DNA of 64,000 nucleotides from Trichobilharzia regenti (Eukaryota; Platyhelminthes; Trematoda; Strigeidida; Schistosomatidae), in contig OX235264.1 of assembly GCA_944472135.2 (NCBI GenBank), forward strand, positions 83,276,319 through 83,340,318, in the 5' to 3' direction. Of this stretch, positions 56,462-64,000 are shown piece by piece. The notes under the pieces were generated by a model, which made no database searches, was not told the origin of the DNA, and saw only the letters and a program-made list of their open reading frames with translations. The stretch's first letter is position 1; every line of letters starts with the position of its first letter. The position numbers were made by a program, and so were the translations under genes.

Positions 56462-57660
56462 AAAAATAAAACTCTACGGATCACCATTGAACAAAGCTTG
56501 GAATGGCAGTCACCTCTCTATCTCAACTTCATCGACTTTGAAAAGGCCTTCACTAGACAGCGTCGATCGAGAGGTCATTTGGAAACTACTTCGCTACTAC
56601 GGGGTCCCATCGACAATTATACACCTCATCCAACAGTTATACGACAATTCTGCATGCCAAGTAATCCACAACGGGAAACTTACGGAAGCCTTCGAAGTGA
56701 GGACGGGAGTGAGACAAGCTGGCTGTCTACTATCACCAATGATCTTCCTGATTGCAATTGATTGGATAATGCGACAGACAACGGCAACCAACGAGGGAAC
56801 AGGCATAAAATGGACTCACACAAAAGACTTGGAGGATCTGGATTTTGCCGATGACATATGTCTGATTTCCCATAAACTGGAAGATATGCAAGTGAAAAGT
56901 AACAAGTTGGCAGAAGAAGCATCAAAGATAGGACTTCACGTGAACATAGATAAAACAGAGATAATGAAGATTCCTAGCCAACATCAACAGTAACAACACC
57001 AACAGACCACAATAAGCATAAATGGGAAGAACCTGAAAGAAGCAACCTCCTTCACCTACCTGGGAAGCATCGTCTCAACTACAGGCGGAACTGACGAGGA
57101 CATCAAAGCCAGAATCGGAAAAGCAAGACAAGCTTTCATTACTCTCAAATCTGTGTGGAGGTCAACAGCAATCAGCATCAAAAATAAGATCCGGATTTTC
57201 AACTCCAATGTAAAGTCAGTGCTACTATACGGATCAGAGACTTGGCGAGTCATAAAGAGCATCTCAAACAAACTTCAAACCTTCATTAACAACTGTCTCC
57301 GCTCAATACTCAAGATCAGATGGCCAGAAAAGATCAGCAACAGGGATCTCTGGGAGCGAACCAATCAGGAACCGATTGTGAAACAAATAGGCAGAAAGAA
57401 ATGGAGATGGATTGGCCATACGCTGAGGAAACCATCAAGTGACATCACTAGACAAGCCCTCGAGTGGAACCCGAAAGGGAGGCGGCGAGTTGGTCGTCCA
57501 AGGGTGACTTGGAGGAGGTCATGCGAGGAGGAGATGAAAGCATGTGGACAGACCTGGAGCAGGGTGAAAAAGTTGTCAGAAAACCGAAGTCAATGGAGGT
57601 GCGCAGCTGAAGCCCTATGTTCCTCTAGGAACTAAAGGATACAATAATAATAATAATAAT
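56462..57660 (+). mobile_element. RTE copy 8, 5'-truncated, with 11-bp TSD
   Basis: GAGTTCTGAGT lies at 56451-56461 and 57661-57671. The copy starts inside the RT and ends GCCCTATGTTCCTCTAGGAA, CTAAAGGATACAATAATAAT. It is the cleanest RTE 3' half in the window and serves here as reference for the others. Confidence 0.95.
56487..57635 (+). pseudogene. RTE copy 8 reverse transcriptase, one stop in the C-terminal half
   Basis: From SLDSVDREVIWKLLRYYG the frame is readable to the natural end: motif B TGVRQAGCLLSPMIFLIAID, catalytic LDFADDICLISHKLED intact, VNIDKTEIMKI, a glutamine-rich stretch where CAA has become TAA (56991-56993), SFTYLGSIVSTTGGTDEDIK, LLYGSETWRVIKSISNKLQT, KWRWIGHTLRKPSSDITRQA, RPRVTWRRSCEEEMK and CAAEALCSSRN-stop. 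Before SLDSVD the 4-bp insertion puts EQSLEWQ...FEKAF in another frame. Apart from that and one stop the region is open. Confidence 0.9.
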
Positions 57661-57689
57661 GAGTTCTGAGTGAAGCAAGGGAGGCTTAG

Positions 57690-58080
57690 ATATATTTGTC
57701 AACTTCACTCTGTTCTCAGCAATTTCTTCCATATGACATCATGGGTGTCTATAAGCTTTCATTTCCTCTTCACATGAACTTTTCCATGTCGCACTCGGGC
57801 TCATGCCCTACTCGTGACCTCCCGTTTAGGTTGTACCCCAGTACCTGCTGTATGAAACTACTTCAGCGTCTACTTAGCGTAATTCCAATCCATCTCATTT
57901 TCATTCAGTGCATTCTTTATGTAATAGTTTCTTTACTAATTCATTGCACTGCCACAGTTTCTTATTGTTTATGTTTTCCAGCCGGATATCTGATCTTTAG
58001 TGTGAAACTAAAGTATCTCTTGATGAAAGTCTACAGACTGTCGGAAATGCTCTTGCTAATGCTTGTACAAAATCTGTGAA
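57690..58080 (-). mobile_element. Older RTE fragment, minus strand
   Basis: Minus strand shows CAGATATCCGGCTGGAAAAC, AATGAGATGGATTGGAATTA and GAAGAGGAAATGAAAGCTTA in the order and spacing of an RTE 3' region (compare copies 5 and 9), but is much more diverged. Copy 8 lies immediately before it, so this older copy may have received the copy 8 insertion. The boundary beyond 58080 is unclear. Confidence 0.65.
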
Positions 58081-59640
58081 CCATGTGGATGTGATAACTT
58101 TGAATATTTGTTGAAAATTCAGATATTGTTTCATGTACTAAGAGTCTGTTCTCGATACTGGCTACCTTTCATATCCTTACTTGTGCCGCCCGGGTTAAAA
58201 CAATCCTTCTTGAATAAGTGAAGTTGACTTTTTTGAGATTCTTCATGTTGATGGCGACTGGTGCCTGTAGCTATTGGTTGTTTATCTTCATCACATTTTT
58301 CCCACGTCTTCTTCCAACTCGTCGTTTGTCACTGGTAGATCTCTGACTTTGTGACACATGTGATGTAAATGAGTTCTTACAGATGTTTACAATCAAAGCA
58401 TTGATAACCGTGTTATCTTTGAGTCTCGAGTTTTCTTCACGGTGCATACTAGTGAGCATAAGCGAAGACAAAGATGCTTTACTGAGGTAGGGATACACCG
58501 ATAAACCACCTTATTTTTGTTAAGTTATCCACTGAATTTCGACCATGTCGATCATCAATAATATCTTCCATGTCAGAAATACAAAACTGTCCATCCAAAC
58601 TATTATCTAGTGTGTGGTGCAGAATTTAAAGTTTACAAATTAAGACACTATGAACTTTCTGTTATTATTATCTTTCAAAAGTTTTCCAATGATTTTCAGT
58701 CTGTTGAAAATATTTCCCCGTATATCTAACTGCAGTATCCGATGTTAATGTCTAGCACACTTATCTACTTCACACACATTTTTAGACTGGGAGTGACCTT
58801 GAATTTAAATGTCGTTATAAACAAATGTAGACAGAATGGGGAAAGGTCAAAGCCAATATCTCTGACACCTTCTAAACCATATGAAACTTTTATGTTATTA
58901 CGCACCATTGATCAATGAATAGGCAAATGTTAAGTTTCTTTGCCTATTTTTGATGATGCAGTCAATACCTCCAATGTTACATAAGCAGATATTTATGAAT
59001 GAGGCAATTTTTAAACAGTTTTCCACAAAAATGTTTTACCAAAGAAGTACATATATACATATATACTGTGGCATAATAACAATAATTTAGAAGAGATAAG
59101 AAAAGTAACACGGAATAAATGATTTACCAAGATTATGTAACGAATGTTAATCAAAAAAGATAAGACAGAAATACGCAGTAACCACTTTAGCAATAACTTT
59201 TAATTCATTATTCAAATGACACTATCATCTCGATGACAGTGCAGGTCCATTCTAACATAAATAAAATTGTCTTAACTTATTAATTTGAACTTCTTTCACC
59301 CAAAAAAACATTTCCGAATTTACTTTCAAGATTCCCTGAGTTACTTTTCGGTCTTTGAATCCACCTGGTTTCCTGTTATCCTGAAATGGTGTGGCTTTTT
59401 TAAACTGAACTATTACTTAATTCACACCAATGTAATGTTTTGAAACGAGAAGAAGTCTTTGTTTAATCAACAATTGCAAATTTAAAATTGTATTTATCAA
59501 CCGTTATAACCTTTAAAATACAAGTTCATGAAATTAGCATGAAACCGTTTGTGAAGAATATAAAGCATATATTCAAAATTTCAGGAATGTAAATCTTAGA
59601 TGTAAAGAACATTTGTAATAGTACACCGAAATGCTTCATA
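58081..59640. other. No recognised feature
   Basis: Some decayed RTE text may continue to about 58290. The rest shows no motif. Confidence 0.4.
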
Positions 59641-59649
59641 AAAACATTA

Positions 59650-60122
59650 ACCAAATCATATCGGATACCTCCTATTCAAACTCAACAATACCCTACTTAG
59701 CTCGTGTTCTGTGCGATAAAGAAAGCATTAGGCGTGATACCTACAACTTATTAAATAGTCAGTAGAACAATTAGACCTCATCTTCCCAACACATATCATT
59801 TATAGGTACAACGTTTTCTTTCTTTCTTTTCCTTTTCTCTTTCTCTCTGTCTTTTCTCTGTTATGTGCTCCTTTGTTTCTTTCTTCTGCTTACGCCAGTA
59901 AATATGCTACCATCTACCTTTCTAACAACTTCAAACACTGTTCAATTTTGGCTTTGCCGACATGCTAATAAGTTGTTGTCATAATGAACTGAGATTTCCT
60001 TAATCTATGTAGAATTTTCTTTATTGTTAATGTACTAGCTGGATGCAATACTGTAGTGAAATGCTGAGAATTCCATTCTGTATCACAAGTACTGTTTTAA
60101 AATAAAGCTTATTATTATTATT
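59650..60122 (+). mobile_element. LINE-3 copy, 3' end
   Basis: Begins with TIPYLARVLCDKESIRRD, the RT C-terminus as in 38.5 kb. The 3' UTR follows: ATCATTTATAGGTACAACG, a long pyrimidine tract (59812-59886), ATGCTGAGAATTCCATTCTG, TATCACAAGTACTGTTTT, AAAATAAAGCTTATT and a (ATT)n tail. It is heavily 5'-truncated. Confidence 0.85.
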
Positions 60123-62050
60123 TATCAAATCAACAAACGGGATGAAAATTAGTAAAGGAATTTTTGTTTCAGTAGAAACATGAAGCTAGTTCAGATGAAA
60201 ACTACGCTTAAATCTGATAGATAGTTCATTAAACTTATTAACTGGAAAGCGAACTTGGTGGAACATATATTCTGGATTTAAATTTTAAAAAAATAGTGTA
60301 TCTAATAGGGAGACAGTTCTTCAAAAAATTCATGCCACTAAGATAAATAAGATCTGCAGTAGTAAATGAGTGCGCTTTACTTCCAGGTATCTCTTCATCT
60401 ACAAGCATCCAAAAATATACAAAAGATTATTGAAATAATGACATATTTTTGTACTCGGCAGAACTAAGCATGAAGATTGCAGTTTTACAAAACAGAAAGA
60501 AGTGAAATAAACATTGGAACAAATCGGCTATTGATAACTAGTTTGAAAAATTTAAAAAGGTTTTTGATATACAGAATGACTTGTATTTCCCGCTGAAGTT
60601 ATTACGTAATCGAGCATCTTAGTGAACCGTAATTACTTAATATTACAGTTTTTTTGATGTCTCACCACATCTAAATTCTTTCTCATATGTATTTGTGTAA
60701 TTTTCTTCCTATACTTATCTGGTTAAATAATGTTGGATTGTAGACTGCCTATCAAAGAAACTTAAATCATTTTAGGAACTAATTATAAATAGCTTGTTTC
60801 TGCATACATCAGTTTTAATGATTATTTTGTAACAATAGAAGGCAGGACACGGAAGCCAGGGCATATTTTTCATTAATCATACCTCTGTTTACATATCTAC
60901 AGTTTATATTTGTTAACCAATCACTGAGCGTGTGGTTTCGATTTATATCAAAGGACATGAAATATAATGTTCAAATACAGATTCTATTCTTTCGTTAATG
61001 CAGTATATAACTGTGGGAAATGTATTCTATTTAACATCAAATCGAATGTTCAAACAGATATACTGTATGCAGTACTGAACTGTGGGAATATGTGAGAATA
61101 ATATTCCGTTGGCAGACATTGCCTGTATCACACCACCACAATTTGACTGTTTGTCTTCTCTGTCGTTTTGTAAAGCTACGATCTGCATGTGTATTAGTGA
61201 TCATTAGAAAAAGATATTTACTTTTTCTCACAGATTTTTTGTATATTTTAGGCTGTCTAAAGTCATAAAGAAAAAAATGCCAGATAAAATCTTGTTGTAC
61301 TTGCTTTGATGGAAATTACTTGAACATTATTTTGGTGTAATGGCTATCGTAGTAATAATCCAATGTTCTTGTGAAGGACGAGGGAGGAATCTGCAGTAAA
61401 AGGTGACTATTAACCATAGTGAATCATGATAAAGTGCTTGGTCAACTTGTAACAAAAGAAGACAAGGGCCGGCAACAGATCGTTTTATTACGGAAATCAA
61501 CACTTATTTATATATATTTTCTGTACATTATTATAGCTTATGCAAGTAGACAAACGCAGTCTTCTGATTGGTTGTTTCGGGTAACCTCGGAAAGTGGAGC
61601 CATCTATCTGCAAATCATATTTGCCCACGTTTAAGTCTGCTGTGATTGGTTGTTGAATCAGCCTTGTTCATATTATCTCACGGCCAATATTAGTGACCTA
61701 GACATTGACGTAAATTAATGTCTACCCAATTGGCTAGCAGCCTGCTCTCACCACAAACTGACCTTCTACTATCCACTATCTTTGATCTGTTCTTCATTAC
61801 TTTTCATGTACGACTTCTTAACTTCATTTCTTCACAAGACAGCAATAAAGATGCTGGCTCAGCATAGTCCCAAACCTTTATACGTAATGCCTTATTTTTA
61901 GATTATTATAAAACACAGGTGTGTTAAATGATTCCTAAAACTGAAGGAATCTCTAATATGCTTTTGCTATATTGCAGCATACTATTTCAACATGAAACCT
62001 TAATAGACCAAATTAGAAAATATTTATTGGAATTCGATATAAGTTGCAGA
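60123..62050. other. No recognised gene; possible solo LTR or promoter-like block
   Basis: At about 61450-61900 is a block with two TGATTGGTTGTT repeats (61566, 61643; inverted CCAAT boxes), TATATATA near 61510 and AATAAA near 61844. This is the general layout of an LTR, but no second copy exists in the window to confirm it. Confidence 0.3.
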
Positions 62051-62610
62051 TTATTATTATTATATCCTTAAGTTCCTAGAGGAACATAAGGCTTCAGCTG
62101 CGCGTCTCCATTGCCTTCTGTTTTCTGCCAACTTTTTCACCCCGCTCCAAGTCTGTCCACATGCTTTCATCTCCTCTTCACATGACCTCCTCCAAGTCAC
62201 TTCGGATTACCAACACGCCGCTTCCCTTTCGGCCTGGTTCCACTCGAGCAATGGTTTGTCAACAGATGTCACTTGATGGTTTCCTCATAGTATGCCCAGC
62301 CAATCCATCTCCATTTCTTCCTGCCTATTTGTTTCACAATCGGTTCCCGGTTGGTTCGCTCATTCCCAGAGATCCATCACTATAGCTGATCTTTTCTGGT
62401 CAGCTGTCTGGTCTTGAGCAATGAGCGAAAGAAAATGTTAGTGAAGGTTTGAATTTTGTTTGAGATGGTCTTTATGACTCGCCAAGTCTCTGATCCGTAT
62501 AGTAGCACTGACTTTACATTGGAGTTGAAAATCCGGATCTTATTTTTGATGCTGAGTGGGGCTGTTGACTTCCACACAGACTTAAGAGTAATTAAAGCTT
62601 GCCTTGCCGA
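62051..62610 (-). mobile_element. RTE copy 9, 3' end only
   Basis: The minus strand ends GCCTTATGTTCCTCTAGGAA, CTTAAGGATATAATAATAAT. Upstream, LLYGSETWRVIKTISNKIQT and FNSNVKSV are legible (62577-62380). It is 5'-truncated near 62610, directly before a PLE remnant. Confidence 0.9.
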
Positions 62611-62739
62611 TAGTTAATGTTAATGGATTTGTAACTCTACTCGACTGCTTAAGAAGTCCGTTTATTAAAATGAAAACTGCATTACTGATCACCAACAATG
62701 AAACAGATCAGATTAAAAAACGAAATTAACCGTATGAAC

Positions 62740-63657
62740 AGATGAACACAAAGGATTAACGAATCTTGATATTGAACTTACAAGAAGAGCTGACGGAACT
62801 TTAAGAAGGTCCATCAATAGGAAACCCATATGGAATGGCCAACTGACAAGCTTCTACAGCTGGGTACCAATAAGTTGAAAAAGAAACCTAATTAGATTTC
62901 TTGCTACTCACGACCAACACATCTAAAGATCTTTTTTTTTATTTACAGCTTGATTCCACACCGTATTTTTGGTACAAGTATGGAATTTTCAGCATGGATA
63001 TCGGTAGCCCAAATTTTGCAGGCCGACCATAGATATCAGGTGTGCGCCGGCGTGGGCTCGAACCCCGGACCATGTGCATGGTCGGCGAGAGTCCTAACCA
63101 CTGTGCCACCGACGCACCCTGGAATAAGAACTACACTTCCTGAAAGGAGTCTTCATACAAAACGGATATTCACCAAGATTCATAGACAGAAACATTAAAC
63201 AGAAAATCCAAAAGGAAAAGATGCCACCCGTGCCTAAAAAGATACGTTGTGTGAACCTCGACTTCAGAGGTGACCTACTCAGTGATGTCTTTCAGAGAAT
63301 AATTCCCATTTGTTTAAGAACTTTCTTCGCAGTAACACTGAGAGTAGTGTTCTCCAGTCGCCCACTGATCTGCAGATCTCGCACCTGCGTGTATATATGT
63401 GTATATATCAGTTCATCTGTTCCTGTGGAGCCAGGAATATCGGTCATTCGACACTCATCTTGTCAAAAGGGGTCAAAGAATATTATCCGTCGTGGCTACA
63501 GGAAGTAAGTAGTGGACGCATAAGCAGCGAAACAATCGAACATCTCGTCAACACTGGTCATACCATCTTAACGCGAAAATTTTACTTCAGCAGTTCAATG
63601 ACGGCAGTTTGGCTGAAAAATAAAGCGACGCTTCACTGTGTTCTTGAATTCGCCTAG
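62740..63657 (+). pseudogene. PLE remnant split by SINE-C
   Basis: Upstream of the SINE: GTLRRSINRKPIWNGQLTSF, YSWVPIS-stop-KRNLIRFL (RT thumb). Downstream: LKGVFIQNGYSPRFIDRNIK-type text, then NLDFRGDLLSDVFQRIIPIC (63221 on), SNTESSVLQSPTDLQIS, VYMCIYQFICSCGARNIG (nuclease core with the first Tyr, the second Tyr lost) and SETIEHLVNTGHTILTRKF. Same family as the PLEs at 42.8 and 49.7 kb. No 3' arm was recognised before the window ends. Confidence 0.85.
62940..63118 (-). mobile_element. SINE-C inserted in PLE remnant
   Basis: Minus strand: GTGCGTCGGTGGCACAGTGG, TCCGGGGTTCGAGCCC, CACCTGATATCTATGGTCGG, ACCGATATCCATGCTGAAAA, ACCAAAAATACGGTGTGG. It separates the PLE thumb from the following region; I could not define its target duplication. 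Confidence 0.85.
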
Positions 63658-63659
63658 TT

Positions 63660-64000
63660 GTTTTCTTTTCACTTTATTGTAGTTATTACTAATCAATAAA
63701 AACTTGGAAAAAACATCTTTCAGATAGGGGTGAATCCCTTTCTCAGTTTTACACTTAAATAGTCATATTTACCTGTGACTGAATGGATTTTTAATCAGTT
63801 CCACATTTTAAAATACATGTGATAATTTCCGGAGAACAAAGAAACTATGCGATAACTGTAGAAATAACGACAAGTTATTAGTTAATTTTAACAAATGTCA
63901 GGAATTCGATTTACATGAGAAAAACACAATCGCCTTTGTTCACAATAAAGTACTCAACAGGTATCATTTGCTTAATGTTTGTCAAAGTTAGAGTGAGTGT
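63660..64000. other. No recognised feature to the window end
   Basis: AT-rich sequence without legible motifs; it may contain the decayed 3' part of the preceding PLE. Confidence 0.4.

Overview
This window looks like repeat-filled, AT-rich nuclear DNA of a trematode flatworm, most likely a schistosome relative. The basis is the combination of RTE-clade and CR1-like non-LTR retrotransposons, many Penelope-like elements (PLEs) of the GIY-YIG type, a decayed Ty3/Gypsy element and abundant tRNA-derived SINEs. That assignment is inference from family types. I found no convincing host protein gene, tRNA or rRNA gene, so the window is probably intergenic DNA or one very large intron.

Layout. 1-7150: a PLE (PLE-A) flanked by inverted arms, with a near full-length RTE inserted in its right arm. 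7.2-9.4 kb: two PLE C-terminal remnants. 9.6-12.5 kb: tRNA-derived SINEs (SINE-A) and an RTE fragment. 13.9-15.0 kb: a 402-bp apparently perfect inverted repeat around a PLE scrap. 17.2-18.3 kb: an RTE fragment abutting another pair of inverted PLE arms. 19.6-23.1 kb: a PLE remnant split by SINE-B, a third LINE family (LINE-3) and SINE-A copies. 25-28 kb: RTE 3' ends. 28.9-30.9 kb: a CR1-like element with an unbroken 647-codon reverse transcriptase frame. 32.0-34.8 kb: a decayed Gypsy element on the minus strand. 35.8-39 kb: an RTE copy and LINE-3. 39.7-41.2 kb: a PLE with inverted arms. 42.4-44.15 kb: the best preserved PLE, ending in a hammerhead-like motif. 46.2-50.8 kb: a PLE remnant, then a PLE with inverted arms carrying nested SINE-A and RTE insertions. 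51-54.7 kb: SINE-B and SINE-A copies. 54.8-55.7 kb: two PLE fragments facing each other. 56.5-58.1 kb: an RTE copy with a clear target-site duplication (TSD) beside an older one. 59.6-63.7 kb: LINE-3, RTE and a SINE-split PLE.

How the parts relate. The elements form a layered record of insertions: SINEs and RTEs sit inside PLEs, some with readable 8-13 bp target duplications. SINE-B combines a tRNA-like head with body and tail sequences that resemble the 5' leader and 3' terminus of the RTE, which suggests it borrows RTE enzymes. Five PLE insertions (A-E) have long inverted arms. Nine sites, most of them in recognisable PLE arms or just downstream of PLE coding sequence, carry a recurrent three-helix motif that resembles an eroded hammerhead ribozyme. 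Almost all coding frames are broken. Exceptions are the RTE endonuclease/early RT frame (3951-5684), the CR1-like RT (28870-30813) and long parts of the PLE at 42.8 kb.
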